Shown here in pieces: positions 49,638 to 60,100 of a stretch of DNA of 64,000 nucleotides (position 1 is the first letter of the stretch; the number at the start of each line of letters is the position of its first letter). The notes below the pieces were generated by a model, which did no database searches, was not told the DNA's origin, and saw only the letters and a program-made list of their open reading frames with translations. The DNA is taken from assembly GCA_965227335.1 (NCBI GenBank), contig CBDDFV010000012.1, positions 496,001-560,000 on the forward strand, written 5' to 3'. The translations under genes and the position numbers were made by a program. The DNA comes from CBDDFV01 sp965227335 (GTDB lineage Bacteria > Planctomycetota > Phycisphaerae > Phycisphaerales > SM1A02).

Positions 49638-52148
49638 ATGCGAGCCCATCCGCCCTTCCGGGAGGACGCGCGGCGACATCTCCAGGACCTCACCCGGCCG
49701 ACGTATCGTCTTCACGTCGTCGCCGCGGGCGTGGTGCTCGGAATCGCCGTTGCGTCCGGGATCGACCTCACCGACCAGCCGCCGCTGATGTGGCCGTGGC
49801 GCGCGCTTGTGATCGGCGCGGGCGCCGCCGCGATCCTGCTCCGCGCGCACGCCCGTGTCGCGCTGGCCTGTCTTGTCATCGCGGCGTTCGGTCTGGGCGG
49901 CGCGCGATGGGCGCACGTCATGCAGCCGCCGCCCGCGAACCACCTGAGCCGCGCCATCGGCGATGCGGAACGCGCGATCGTCCGCGTACGGGGCCGAATC
50001 GTGACCGCGCCGGAACAGCCGCCCCGACGAGGGTCGCTCGCCCGGTTCAGCTTCCGACCGCCACGGTGGCGTTTCGAAGTCGATGCGGCCGGCTTCCTCG
50101 ATGAGCGCGGCGATCCGCACGAGGCGACCGGTCGGGTGATCGTCTTCGTGAATGATGAGGCGTCGCCCCCGCCGATCGGCGCGGCAGTGGAGGTCATCGG
50201 CATGTTCACGCCGCCGCGCCCGCCCCGGAATCCCGGCGCCCGCGACCCCACCCCGTTCGTCCGGGCCACCAATCGCGCTGGCGCGATCACCGTGAAGACC
50301 ACTGACGGCGTGCGCACGCTCGCGACGGCGTCGACGTGGCGGAGTCGGCTCCGGCGCGTGCGGGCGGAGGTTCGATCATGGGCGCGCGGACGGTTGATCG
50401 GCGTTGATCCCACGACGTCAGCGCTCACGTCCGCCCTGGTGCTCGGTGTACGTGAATCCGCCGCGGACCCGCTCGACGACGCGTTCCGCCGCGCCGGCGT
50501 CGCGCACCTCCTCGCCATCTCCGGGCTGCACGTCGGCATCGTGAGCGCTGCGGTGCTGGGGCTCTTGCGAATGGTCGGTTGTGGGCGACGCTCCGCCGCG
50601 CTCGTCGCGACGGCGTTGATCGTCGCGTATCTCCTGGTCGTCGAGCCGCGGGCGCCGGTGGTGCGGGCCGGGCTCCTGGCGATCATCGTCGGCCTCGATC
50701 TCGCCTTCGGGCAGCGTCGGCAGGTCTCGAGTCTCATCGCGTTGCTCGGCGTCGGGCTGCTTTGGCGACGTCCCGATCAGTTGTTCCTGCCGGGGTTCCA
50801 GCTGACGTTCCTCGTGGTGTTCGCGCTCATTCATCTCGGTCCCGCCGCTCGATCGCGATGGTTCGGTCCGCCCGATGCGCTGGCCGCGACGCGGGGGCGG
50901 ATCATGCTGGAGCATCTGAAGACCGCGGCGGCGCTTGCGATCGTCGCCCAACTCGTCTCGACGCCCGTGATCCTCTTTCACTTCGGCATGATCACGCCGT
51001 ACGCGCTGATCGTCACGATCCTCGCCGCCCCGGTGACGGCGGGGGTGCTCGGGCTCGGGTTCGCGCGGCTGCTCCTGGGCGGCTGGCTCGGCGTCGTGGT
51101 CGATCCCGCTGCCCACGTGCTCATCGGTCTCGTCGGCGTGGCGGACGGTCTGCCCGGGGGCGTGATCCTGCTCCCGCCGCCGGGACCAGTCTGGACGCTC
51201 GTGACGCTCGGCGCGACATGGCTCGCCGTGCGCACGTGGAGCTGGGATCGGCTGGACGTGATCCTCTCGCCCGCCCGCCGTCGTGCGCGGCGAAGCGTCA
51301 CGGCGGTCTGCGGACTCTGTGCGGCGTGGCTTGTTCTGTCGCCGCGCGGTCTCTCGTCGGACGTCGCGTTGCGGGTCGACATGTTCGACGTCGGCGACGG
51401 CTCGTGCTATCTCGTGCGCACGGGCGGGCGGGCGGTGTTGTTCGACGCGGGCTCGACCGGCGACCCGAACCTGGGCCGCTCGCAGCTGGCGCCGGCGCTG
51501 CGTGGGCTCGGGGTGACGCGTATCGACGCCGCGATCATCTCGCACCCGAACCTCGATCATTTTTCCGCGGTGCTCGACATTGCCGATCAGATCCCCGTCG
51601 ATGCGGTGCAGATGACGCGTCAGATGCGGGCCGCGGGCGACCGGGGGGCGACCCGGGCGTTGATCGCCGGCCTCCGGTCGCGGGGCGTTCCCATCGTCGA
51701 TCTCACGTTCGACGATGGCGTGCGGATCGGCGCGTCCACATGGACGTGGCTCCATCCGCCGCCCGGGACGGCGTACGAGGAGGCGAACGACGCGTCGATC
51801 GTTCTTGCGATTGACGCGGCGGGTCGGCGGGTGTTGTTCACCGGCGACATTCAGCGGCTCGCCATGCGCGATCTTCTCAGGCGGGAGACGCGCGAACAAA
51901 TCGCGAACCTGCGGGCGGACGTGCTCGAGCTGCCGCACCACGGGAGCTTTCACGACCTGGCGGCGGCGTTCGTCGAGATCGTCGATCCCGCGGTCGTGCT
52001 GCAGTCGACGGGACGTCAGCGGCTCGACCCGGATGCGTGGGCGACGCTCCTCGCGGGTCGGACGCGGTTCGTCACCGCGCGGGACGGCGCGGCGTGGATT
52101 GAAATCCGTTCGGACGGCGTCATCCGGGGCGGTACACTGGCGGATTGA
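49638..52148 (+). CDS. comEC: ComEC/Rec2 competence-type DNA internalisation protein
   Basis: An 836-aa polytopic membrane protein. The N-terminal ComEC/Rec2 domain has a periplasmic segment (about 90-210, DUF4131-like) and multiple hydrophobic segments from about residue 260 to 560, including the conserved VAHLLAISGLHVGIVSAAV. The C-terminal 250 residues form an MBL-fold domain (RVDMFDVGDGSCYLV, SHPNLDHFSAVLD), the third module of full-length ComEC. It should transport single-stranded DNA into the cytoplasm during natural transformation. Pilus or ComEA partners are not present in this window. The start follows a leaderless-type GATGCT. Its stop overlaps the upstream -10 region of the next gene. 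Confidence 0.93.
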   Translation: MRAHPPFREDARRHLQDLTRPTYRLHVVAAGVVLGIAVASGIDLTDQPPLMWPWRALVIGAGAAAILLRAHARVALACLVIAAFGLGGARWAHVMQPPPANHLSRAIGDAERAIVRVRGRIVTAPEQPPRRGSLARFSFRPPRWRFEVDAAGFLDERGDPHEATGRVIVFVNDEASPPPIGAAVEVIGMFTPPRPPRNPGARDPTPFVRATNRAGAITVKTTDGVRTLATASTWRSRLRRVRAEVRSWARGRLIGVDPTTSALTSALVLGVRESAADPLDDAFRRAGVAHLLAISGLHVGIVSAAVLGLLRMVGCGRRSAALVATALIVAYLLVVEPRAPVVRAGLLAIIVGLDLAFGQRRQVSSLIALLGVGLLWRRPDQLFLPGFQLTFLVVFALIHLGPAARSRWFGPPDALAATRGRIMLEHLKTAAALAIVAQLVSTPVILFHFGMITPYALIVTILAAPVTAGVLGLGFARLLLGGWLGVVVDPAAHVLIGLVGVADGLPGGVILLPPPGPVWTLVTLGATWLAVRTWSWDRLDVILSPARRRARRSVTAVCGLCAAWLVLSPRGLSSDVALRVDMFDVGDGSCYLVRTGGRAVLFDAGSTGDPNLGRSQLAPALRGLGVTRIDAAIISHPNLDHFSAVLDIADQIPVDAVQMTRQMRAAGDRGATRALIAGLRSRGVPIVDLTFDDGVRIGASTWTWLHPPPGTAYEEANDASIVLAIDAAGRRVLFTGDIQRLAMRDLLRRETREQIANLRADVLELPHHGSFHDLAAAFVEIVDPAVVLQSTGRQRLDPDAWATLLAGRTRFVTARDGAAWIEIRSDGVIRGGTLAD
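52133..52138 (+). promoter_or_regulatory. putative -10 element (TACACT) of the Gfo/Idh/MocA gene
   Basis: TACACT lies 22 nt before the ATG at 52160, inside the 3' end of comEC. Predicted start is about 52145, giving a short leader that still carries AAGGAG at 52148-52153. Confidence 0.5.
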
Positions 52149-52159
52149 AGGAGTTCTCC

Positions 52160-53470
52160 ATGAGCAGTCGTTCCCGTCGTCAGCGCGAGCAGTCCCGCCG
52201 CGAGTTCCTGTATCGAAGTTCACTCGTCGCCGCGGCGGGGATGGCGACGGGTCCGCTGTCGCTGGCGGCGCACGGCGCGCGGACGAAGGTGAGCGCCAAC
52301 GACACGCTGAACGTCGGTCTGATCGGGTGCGGCGGGCGTGGATCGGGAGCGGTGAACGACACGTTGTCGGCGAACTATGGTCTGCAGGTGGTCGCGATGG
52401 CGGACCTGAAGGAGGACGTCTGTCGGCGCGCGTTGAAGAACCTGGAGCGTCACAGCGACAACCTGAAGGTGAAGGACGACGCGATCTACGCTGGTCTCGA
52501 CGCCTACAAGCGGGTGTGTTCGCATCCGGACGTCGATATCGTGATCCTGACGACGTCGCCCGGCTTCCGGCCGGCGCATCTGACGGAGGCGGTCGAGGCG
52601 GGCAAGCATGTGTTCGCGGAGAAGCCGCTGTGCGTGGATCCGGCCGGCTATCGCGCGGCGTGCGCCGCCCACGATCTGGCCGAGCGGCAGGGCACCGCCA
52701 TCGTCACGGGCACGCAGTATCGTCGGCAGCCGAGCTACGTGGAGGCGGTCGAGAAGATCCACGGCGGCATGATCGGCAAGGTGCTGAGCGGGCAGAGCTA
52801 CTACTGCGTGCAGGGCATCTGGTACCGGCCGCGCAAGGAAGGGATGACCGATCTCGAGTACCAGCTCTACAACTGGTACCACTTCGTGTGGTTGAGCGGC
52901 GACCAGATCGTCGAGCAGGCGGTGCACAACCTCGACGCAGTCAACTGGGTGATGAAGGGCGCGCCGCAGAGCGCGTTCGGATCGGGCGGTTGTCTGACGC
53001 GTCCGGCGGACAGCGAGATCTACGACAACATGAACCTGGACTACGCGTACGCGAACGGGGCGTCGATCTCGTTCAAGTGTCGCCAGCAGCCGGGTTCGAC
53101 GGCGCGGGTGATCAACACGTTCCACGGCACGGACGGCGTCGCGTACATCAATCCCGGCGGCTCGCTGATCGTCTCGCACGATGACGAGGAGTTGTTCGTC
53201 TACGAGGGGCGCGGCAACAATCCGTACCAGCAGGAGCATGTCGACCTCGTGAACTCGATTCGGGACGGATCGCCGATCGTGGAGGCGCGGGAAACGGCCG
53301 ACAGCTCGCTGACCGCGGTGATGGGCCGCATGGCGGCGTACACGGGGCAGGAGGTTTCGTGGGAGTTCGCCAAGGCGTCCGCCCTCGACCTGATGCCGGA
53401 CGAGGTCACGCCCGACACGCCCGCCCCCGTCCCGACCGTCCGCGCGCCGGGGCGGACGACGTTGATCTGA
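52160..53470 (+). CDS. Gfo/Idh/MocA family oxidoreductase with Tat signal
   Basis: A 436-aa NAD(P)-dependent oxidoreductase exported by the Tat system: the twin-Arg motif SRREFLYRSS is at residues about 13-22, followed by a hydrophobic stretch and the Rossmann motif NVGLIGCGGRGSGAV. EKPLCVDP is the active-site Lys region of this family. The remainder, with YCVQGIWYRPRK and NLDAVNWVMKG, is typical of planctomycete secreted members. They act on sugars or sugar acids. The ATG at 52160 is preferred over TTG at 52145 because AAGGAG is 6 nt upstream. It is unclear whether it is cotranscribed with comEC, which it nearly overlaps. Confidence 0.93.
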   Translation: MSSRSRRQREQSRREFLYRSSLVAAAGMATGPLSLAAHGARTKVSANDTLNVGLIGCGGRGSGAVNDTLSANYGLQVVAMADLKEDVCRRALKNLERHSDNLKVKDDAIYAGLDAYKRVCSHPDVDIVILTTSPGFRPAHLTEAVEAGKHVFAEKPLCVDPAGYRAACAAHDLAERQGTAIVTGTQYRRQPSYVEAVEKIHGGMIGKVLSGQSYYCVQGIWYRPRKEGMTDLEYQLYNWYHFVWLSGDQIVEQAVHNLDAVNWVMKGAPQSAFGSGGCLTRPADSEIYDNMNLDYAYANGASISFKCRQQPGSTARVINTFHGTDGVAYINPGGSLIVSHDDEELFVYEGRGNNPYQQEHVDLVNSIRDGSPIVEARETADSSLTAVMGRMAAYTGQEVSWEFAKASALDLMPDEVTPDTPAPVPTVRAPGRTTLI

Positions 53471-53633
53471 ATGCCGGTCGAATCTCGATCAATGCGGCGT
53501 GACGCGGGTCGGGCGCGGTTGTCGCGCACGAGCCGAAAGAAAAATTCCTGAAAGAATACGCTGCAACCGGGCCCCCCCTGAATCCCAATGACATGGTGTA
53601 GGACCCGCCCTCTGCCCCCTGGAGTCTTGCTCA

Positions 53634-53894
53634 ATGTCAACCTGGAACCCGACCCCCCGCGCCGCGGGCGCGCGATCCGTGCGCACGCATCTCATCGTCG
53701 GCGGATGCCTCGTCGCCCTGCTCGCGGCGGCGTACGGCGTCACCTCGCTCAGTGATGCGGCCGCCGGACCGACCGCCGCGACCGAAGCGCCGACGCTGGA
53801 TGATCTCAAACGTGACGAGCGTGCGACGCAGATTCGTCAGCGTCCGTCGGATGTTGATCTGAACCGGACGGCGATTCGCGTCACGGCGCCGTAA
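53634..53894 (+). CDS. small membrane-anchored protein, unknown function
   Basis: An 86-aa protein with one hydrophobic stretch (residues about 18-38, HLIVGGCLVALLAAAYGVTS), preceded by a basic N-terminus, and a charged C-terminal half (LDDLKRDERATQIRQRPSD). Its topology fits a signal anchor. A GGAG lies 9 nt before the ATG. The codon pattern resembles its neighbours. No family is recognised, and no function is implied. It is separated from the Gfo/Idh/MocA gene by 163 bp that contain an AT-rich stretch with TACGCT (53557-53562), a possible -10. Confidence 0.6.
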   Translation: MSTWNPTPRAAGARSVRTHLIVGGCLVALLAAAYGVTSLSDAAAGPTAATEAPTLDDLKRDERATQIRQRPSDVDLNRTAIRVTAP

Positions 53895-53912
53895 GTCGAG
53901 GCGGCGGGCGAT

Positions 53913-55106
53913 TCAGCCCCCGAGCCGCGCCCGCTGCAGGACGATGTGATCCTGCACCGGCCCGAACGCGCTGTCCTCGATGCGGATCGTCAGCTCCGAC
54001 CCCGTGAGTTCGACGTTGATTTGCGCGGTCGGTTGCGCGGCGTTGATTCGTCGACGGAAGACCTCGCGGTCGTCGTCGAGGATGATCAGTTCACAGTCGC
54101 CCCAGTCGCGGGAGAGCAGCGGCATGACGGCGGTGGCGGCGAAGCGGGCGGCGCCGTCGAGCGGGTAGCGTACGGTGACCGGGCCGCGCAGTTCGACATC
54201 CGCGAGTCCGAGCGGGGCGTTGGGATCGCCGACCACGGGATCGGGGATGCGGAAGCGGGTCGGCGGTCCGTCGACGCCGCGCGGCGGAACGGCGGCGAGG
54301 GCGCGGGTCACGGCGCCGGCGAAGCGCACGCCTCGCAACTGGGCGAGATCGAGCCGGACTTCACGGTCGCGATTCTGAACCCGGAACGAAGCGCCGGTCA
54401 GGATGACGCCGCCGTCGTCTCGAAGCGCGATGTCGTCGACGTCAATCACCGCGCCGTCGCTGAGCCAGACCCGATGTCCCTGCGGGGGCGAGGCCGGGTT
54501 GAGGATGGTGACCGCGGCCACGAGTTCCAGCGGCGCTTCGACGACGTCGGGTCCGTCCGCGGTTTCGACTTCGACGAGGACGGGATCGGCGAGGGACAGG
54601 ACGAAGCCTTCGAGTCGATCGCCGTTGGCGAGGAGCACGACGTCCGCGTCCTTCGCTTCGGGCGGCGCGATGTCGTTGCGGTAGGTGATCGAAGCGATGC
54701 GATCGAGCGGCACGGCGAGCAGGCCGAGCCGCTGGTGATCCCACGCCACCACCTGGCGGTCGCCGTCGGGGGCGACGCCGGTCGCGGCGGCGCCGGGGAA
54801 GATCTGTCCGTCCGCGAGACGCAGCCATGCGTTGGCGGCCCAGCGTCGGATGCGGGCGTCGGACGTCAGGCCGACGCATTCGGTGCGGGGCGTGGAGACG
54901 ACGCCGTCCGCCTCGCGGGTCCAGACGTTCTCGTCATCGATGACCGCGAGCCAGATCGGACGCAGGTCGAGATCGTCCTCGAGCAGCGCGAACAACGCCT
55001 CTTCCGGCGCGCCGGGCGGCGGGGCGGCCGCGGGGCTGCCGGCGACGAGCGTCAACGTCGCGACGGCGGCGACGATCATCGGGTTGAGGGATCTCACGCG
55101 GCTCAC
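53913..55106 (-). CDS. secreted protein with NPCBM-like beta domain, unknown function
   Basis: A 397-aa exported protein with a signal peptide (residues about 1-28). Residues about 35-245 are beta-rich with VWLSDGAVIDVDDIALRDDG and RLEGFVLSLADPVLVEVETADG. The C-terminal 150 residues (GLADVELRGPVTVRYPLDGAARFAATAVM and DWGDCELIILDDDREVF) resemble a carbohydrate-binding NPCBM/NEW2 domain. It is the last gene of the leftward series, overlapping the squalene-repeat gene by 4 bp (ATGA). Its role in cell-envelope or surface polysaccharide contact is inferred from the domain only. Confidence 0.7.
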   Translation of the reverse strand: MSRVRSLNPMIVAAVATLTLVAGSPAAAPPPGAPEEALFALLEDDLDLRPIWLAVIDDENVWTREADGVVSTPRTECVGLTSDARIRRWAANAWLRLADGQIFPGAAATGVAPDGDRQVVAWDHQRLGLLAVPLDRIASITYRNDIAPPEAKDADVVLLANGDRLEGFVLSLADPVLVEVETADGPDVVEAPLELVAAVTILNPASPPQGHRVWLSDGAVIDVDDIALRDDGGVILTGASFRVQNRDREVRLDLAQLRGVRFAGAVTRALAAVPPRGVDGPPTRFRIPDPVVGDPNAPLGLADVELRGPVTVRYPLDGAARFAATAVMPLLSRDWGDCELIILDDDREVFRRRINAAQPTAQINVELTGSELTIRIEDSAFGPVQDHIVLQRARLGG

Positions 55107-56296
55107 TTCTGGAAGATCGGCAGATAACGCTTGGGCATCTGAAGAACGATGAGGCTCATCGCGGTGGCGTACGCGCCGCCCGCGTGGTGATCAAGCCAGC
55201 CGCCGTTGCTCGACTGCTTGCGCAGCAACTCCTCGCGCACGGCCGGCCACCACCGGCTCCAGTATTCGCCCCCGGCGAGGTACATCGCCTGCACGGAGTA
55301 ATACTGGCCGTAGTAATAGTGCGGCTGGCCGGAGAGGCGTCCCGCCCGACCCGGCAACGCGACCCGCATCAGATAGTCGAGTCCGCGGTCGATCGAGTCG
55401 TCCTCGTAGATGCCGGCGTAGAACAGGCTCGCGACGCCCGCGGCGGTGCGCGGCCAGGCGGAGCCGCCGGTGTGCCGCATGTAGCGGAACCCGCCGTCCG
55501 CGTTCTGACATTCGCGCACGTACTTCACCGCGCGATCGATCGTCGTCTTCGGCACCTTGATGCCGGCGTTGCGGGCCGAGCGCAGAGCCATGATCTGGCA
55601 GATGGTGACGGAGATGTCGGCGTCGTACGGAACGGGGTGATAGCGCCAGCCGCCCTCCTCGTTCTGGGTGCCGATGATGAGGTCGATCGACTTCACCAGC
55701 GCGTCGCGGACCCGCTTGTCGTTGGGCGTCTGTCCGTAGATCTCGCCGAGGAAGAGGGCGGCGAAGCCGTGGCCGTACATCGGACCGTGCGAGGTGTCCG
55801 CCGCGAGAAGACCGGTCTCCTGCGCGTGCGCGAGCACGAACTCCAGCGCCTTGCGGACCTGTTCGCCGTAGGGACCGCGATCGGGCAGGTTGCCGTCGGC
55901 CATGAAGGCGATGGCGCACAGGGAAGTGATGCCGACGTGCCGACCGTACCGGCCGCGCCCGAAGGAGCCGTCCGCGTTCTGCTGACTCTTGAGGTACTCG
56001 AAGCCGAGCTTGACGGCGTCGTACACCTCCTGCGTCAGTTCATCTTCGAGCGGATTGTTCTGGGCGGAGGCGTCCTCGCGTTGCTTCTCGGGTTCGTTCG
56101 TCTCCGGTTGCGCGGCGGGCTGTCCGACGACGACGGGTCCGAGCGGCGAGGCGGCGCCGGGAGCGGCGACAGGAGCGGCGACGGCGAGGAGACCGCCGCC
56201 CATCGCCGCGATGCACAGGGCGCCGCGCGCGATCCACGGCGTCGTTCGGCGCGGCGTGGTTCGGCGCGACGTAATGTCGGTGTCATGGGTCGTCAT
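55103..56296 (-). CDS. exported squalene-cyclase/prenyltransferase-repeat protein
   Basis: A 397-aa protein with a twin-Arg-free signal region (residues about 20-50) and four to five QW-like helical repeats (LGFEYLKSQQNADGSFGRGRYG, LIIGTQNEEGGWRYHPVPYD, YVRECQNADGGFRYMRHTGG, EELLRKQSSNGGWLDHHAGG). These repeats make an (alpha/alpha)-barrel as in terpene cyclases and the complement C3/alpha-macroglobulin TED domains. Catalytic DCTAE or DxDD residues are absent, so a cyclase role is unlikely. It is translationally coupled to its neighbours and belongs to the 53.9-64 kb envelope series. Confidence 0.8.
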   Translation of the reverse strand: MTTHDTDITSRRTTPRRTTPWIARGALCIAAMGGGLLAVAAPVAAPGAASPLGPVVVGQPAAQPETNEPEKQREDASAQNNPLEDELTQEVYDAVKLGFEYLKSQQNADGSFGRGRYGRHVGITSLCAIAFMADGNLPDRGPYGEQVRKALEFVLAHAQETGLLAADTSHGPMYGHGFAALFLGEIYGQTPNDKRVRDALVKSIDLIIGTQNEEGGWRYHPVPYDADISVTICQIMALRSARNAGIKVPKTTIDRAVKYVRECQNADGGFRYMRHTGGSAWPRTAAGVASLFYAGIYEDDSIDRGLDYLMRVALPGRAGRLSGQPHYYYGQYYSVQAMYLAGGEYWSRWWPAVREELLRKQSSNGGWLDHHAGGAYATAMSLIVLQMPKRYLPIFQK

Positions 56297-56300
56297 GGGT

Positions 56301-57119
56301 TCAGCCTTCCTCCGCGAGACGCTTGTAGTATTCCTGCGTCAGGCGTTCGTACATCGAGGAGAATTTCTCCTGTCGGCCCTGGAGCAGCATGTCGCGGATG
56401 CGGTCCGGCAGCGAACCCCATTCGCGTCGATCCTCTTCGAGCTGCGAGCCGATCTGCGCGCTGCGCGGGTCCGCTTCGCCGGGCACGCCGGAGTTGGGCT
56501 GTTCCGACTGCTGCTGGGCCTGCTGTTGCTGCTGTTGCTGCTGCTGGTTCTGCTGCTGCTGCTGATTCTGGTCGGGCGTGGGGCGGCTCTGCTGCTGGGA
56601 CTGGGACTGCGAGCTGGACGACGACTGCTGCTGACTCTGCTGCCGCGCCTGGTCGATCAGCGCCTCCAGCTTCGCGAGGATGTCCTCCTGCGCGCGTTGC
56701 GTGCCGAGTCCGGCGTCGTAGTCGCGGTCGAGCAGATCGGCGACGAGCTGCATCTTCTCGACCGCGGCGATGAAGTTGTCGGCGAGGGGGACTTCGTTGA
56801 GCTCGCGGTCCAGCGCCTCATCGTGTTCACGCGCGGCGGCGTCCTGTCCGCCGTCATCTTCGGCGGACTCCGCCTCGTCGAGCCCGAGCAGATCGTCGAG
56901 CGACGGCGGCGGGTCCTTCTTCGGATCATCGGTCTTCGGATCGTCAGCGGTCGACGCCGGCGGCGGATCCTGATCGGGGGGCGCATCCTGACCGACGGCC
57001 GGGGCGGCGGTCAGGAGCAACAGCGCGGCGGTCAGCACCGGCGTCGTCGCGGCGCAGAGCGTCCGGCGCATACTCGTCGAGGTCACATTGGTGCGCGGCG
57101 TCGTGATCGGCGACATCAC
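56301..57119 (-). CDS. exported polyglutamine-rich protein, unknown function
   Basis: A 272-aa protein. A signal peptide spans about residues 22-43 (ALLLLTAAPAVGQ). Residues about 50-100 are a Pro/Asp/Glu-rich linker; residues about 105-160 look helical (NFIAAVEKMQLVADLLDRDYDAG); residues about 160-205 are Gln/Ser-rich with runs of up to nine Gln, coded at about 56500-56640; the end is again helical (EDRREWGSLPDRIRDMLLQGRQEKFSSMYERL). The tail matches a pattern found before BatA-type genes in planctomycetes. It overlaps the DUF4175-like gene by 4 bp. Function is unknown. Confidence 0.72.
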   Translation of the reverse strand: MMSPITTPRTNVTSTSMRRTLCAATTPVLTAALLLLTAAPAVGQDAPPDQDPPPASTADDPKTDDPKKDPPPSLDDLLGLDEAESAEDDGGQDAAAREHDEALDRELNEVPLADNFIAAVEKMQLVADLLDRDYDAGLGTQRAQEDILAKLEALIDQARQQSQQQSSSSSQSQSQQQSRPTPDQNQQQQQNQQQQQQQQQAQQQSEQPNSGVPGEADPRSAQIGSQLEEDRREWGSLPDRIRDMLLQGRQEKFSSMYERLTQEYYKRLAEEG

Positions 57120-60100
57120 CGACCTCCTTCCGGTCCGGGGTTCGACAGGTTCTCGATCATCTCGCGTCCGAGCTCCAGCAGTTCGCGCTGACGCTGACCG
57201 AGATCACGCAGCCGGTCGCGTCGCGCGCCGGCGTCCAGATCGGCCCGCTGATCGAGATCCTTCGTCTGATTGTAGATCTGCTCCTGCACGCCCCGCAGAA
57301 GTTTCAGCTCCGCGGTGGGCGGAATCAGCGGCGGCGCGCCGCCCTGCCCGCCCTGCTGCTCGCCGCCCTCCTGCTGCTCCTGATCGAAGGGGTCGTCGGG
57401 ATCGCGCTGCTCGTCCTCGAGCGCGGCGACGAGCCGGCCGATCGAGTCCGCGATCAGCTGCTCATCGTCGGTGACGCCGACGTCGACGCCGCCCTCGCGC
57501 AACCGACTCACGATCGTCTCCGCCCGCTGGTCGATCATCTCGTGCACGAAGTCGAAGATCGAGGAGTTCGCGATCTCCTCCGTCGTCGCCCGCATGTCGT
57601 GCAGGGCGGCGGCGATCTCCTCCTGCTTGGCGGCGAGCCGCCGCGCCTCGACGAGCGCCCGACGGTCGAGCTGCTCCAACGCCTGGAGATCGAGCGTCGC
57701 CTGCCGTAACGCGACTTCCTCCTCGGCGAGCTCCCGGTATCGGGCGAGGATCTCGTCGCGTCGACGCTCCGCCTCCTGCTCCTCGATCTGCTGCTGCATC
57801 TCCTCGGCGAGCGTCTTCGCCTCCCTCAGGCGTTCGAGCGCACGCTCCTCCGCCTCTTCGGCGTCAAGATCAGCGATCGGTCTCGCACGCAGCGCGGCGA
57901 CGGCGGCGCCCTGCGCGTCGGCGGCGCGGTCGAGGGTGCGGGCGATTCGCGCGGCGGACTGTCCCATCGCTCGCGCTTCCGCCGCGACCGCCTGCGTGTT
58001 CTGCGTGAGACGGATCATCGCCCGATCCCGCCCCGAGAAATCGTTGCGATCACGCGCCTGGTTCAGCGCGACGATCTCGTTCTCCTGCACGACGATGAGA
58101 CGTTCGATCGATTCGTCGAGGCTCGCGAGCTGACGCAGCAGCTGCTCCGCCCGTGCTCGTTCGTCCTCCTGCATGGCCCGCTGCATCTGTTCGAGCGCGT
58201 CAATCGCCTCCTGCTGCGCCTGCTGGGCGTTGCCGAGACGGTTCTGGCCGACGTCCTGCGCGGCCTGCTCCATGGCGCGATCGACCTGGCTCTCTTCGCC
58301 GGAATCGGCCGCGCGACGCATCCGGTCCGCCGCGCCGGGATCGACGTCGTCCATGGCATCGGCGCGATCGCGCAGCTCTTCGTTGAGCTGGCGCGGCTTC
58401 TCCGCGAGGTCCCGCTGCCGTTGTTCGATCATCTCCAGCTCGGTGAGTTCGGCCGGGGTGAGTTCATCGCTGGATCGTCCGAGGGTCTGTCGGGCGAGGT
58501 CCGCGGTGTCCGCCGCGAGCTGCCGTTGTTCCTCCAGCAGCGACTCGAGCTGGCGCTGAATGACCCAGGTGTCCTCGTCGCGGTCGAGCAGTTTGATGAG
58601 GTCGCTCAGTTCTTCGCGCACCTTCTGCTGCGCATCGACCACCGGCCGATCCTCTTCCGTCGGTTCGCGGACGCCGAAGTCGTCATCCTCCGGCTCGTCC
58701 TCGCCCTCGGCTCCTTCCGCCGGCTCCTGCTCGCCCGGCGCCTGACCGTCCCGGCCTTCCTGACCCTGCTGCCCCTGCTGACCCTCCTGACCCTGCTGTC
58801 CCTGCGGTTGTTGTCCTTGCTGTCCCTGCTGTCCTTCTTGACCCGCTTGGCCTTCTTCGCCGGGTTGCGGCTGGCCTGGTTGGCCCGGCTGCCCCTGGGC
58901 GTCGGCGTTGCGGGCGGCGTCGGCGTTCTCCGCGGCGCGTTCGTTGAGTTGGGTGACGGCTTCGTTGGCGGCGCGTCCGGCGAAGTCGAGCAGATCGCCG
59001 GCCTGCTGGATGAGGCGGTCGAGCTGCTCGTCCTCAAGACGATTCTCGTTCATCCGCCGCGCCAACTCATCGAGCGCCTCGCGTTGTTCGGCGATGCGTT
59101 CGGCGATCTGCGCCTGGGCTCGCGCGGCGCCGGGCTCCACGCCGCGATCGATCACGTCGTCCTGCAGCTCCGCCTGCCGCCCTTCCGTCCGGATCGCCTG
59201 CTGGCGCACGCCGGCGAGGTCCTGCCGGAGACGCGTCGCGAATTCGAGTTCGCTGAGCACGCGAAGTCGGCGCGGCGAGGAGCGCACGTCATCGTGCCGG
59301 TCGCCGTCGAGATCGTAGATATCCGACGCGATCGCCTCGAGTACGACGATGTCGCCCTCCTGCAGATTGAGCGGCGTGAGGTCGAGTTCCGCGTCGAGGG
59401 TGGCGGCGGGGGCGTCGACGTCAAGGTTCTTCGACCACGCGGGATCGTCTTCGAGCACGCCCTGGTTCGGCCCGCTCGCCGGCTGACGCCGCGCTTCGAG
59501 CGCGAGTCGTCCGAGCCCGACGTCGTCGCGGGCGCCGGCGGTGAGCTCCACCACGGCGGTGGGAAGGATGACGCCGTCGGATTCGGGCCGGGTGATGGTG
59601 GCGGTGGGGGGTCGGTCTTCCGCCGCCACGATGCGATAGCTGATCTGTTCGCTGTTCTCGAGTCCGAACTCGTCGACGAGGTTGAGTTCGAGATCGCGGG
59701 TCTGCATGAGTCGCCAGCGGAGCCGCCAGCGCGACGTCTCGCCGTCATCGACGGTCAGTTCGACGGGGACGTCGGCGGGCCAGCCGAAGACCTGCGTCAG
59801 CCACGCGGCGTCGTTCGCGTCCGCGGGCCCGGGCAGCGTCTTGTTCAGCTGGAACGTGAGGTCCACGGCGGAGCCGATGAGCAGCGGCGTTTCGGTGGTG
59901 GATCGGGCGTCGACGCCGGGACCGAGTTCGAGCGTGACGGGCGGCGTGCGTCCGGAGGCGTACGACGGCGGCGTGGCGACGAGCGTGGCCCGCACCACGG
60001 CGGGCGGCGGAGCGAGGCGGACCCGCTCGCGGGCGGACGCATCGTCTTCGGTGACGAAGTAGAGTTCAATCGCGTCCGCGTTCGTGTCGACGAGACGTTC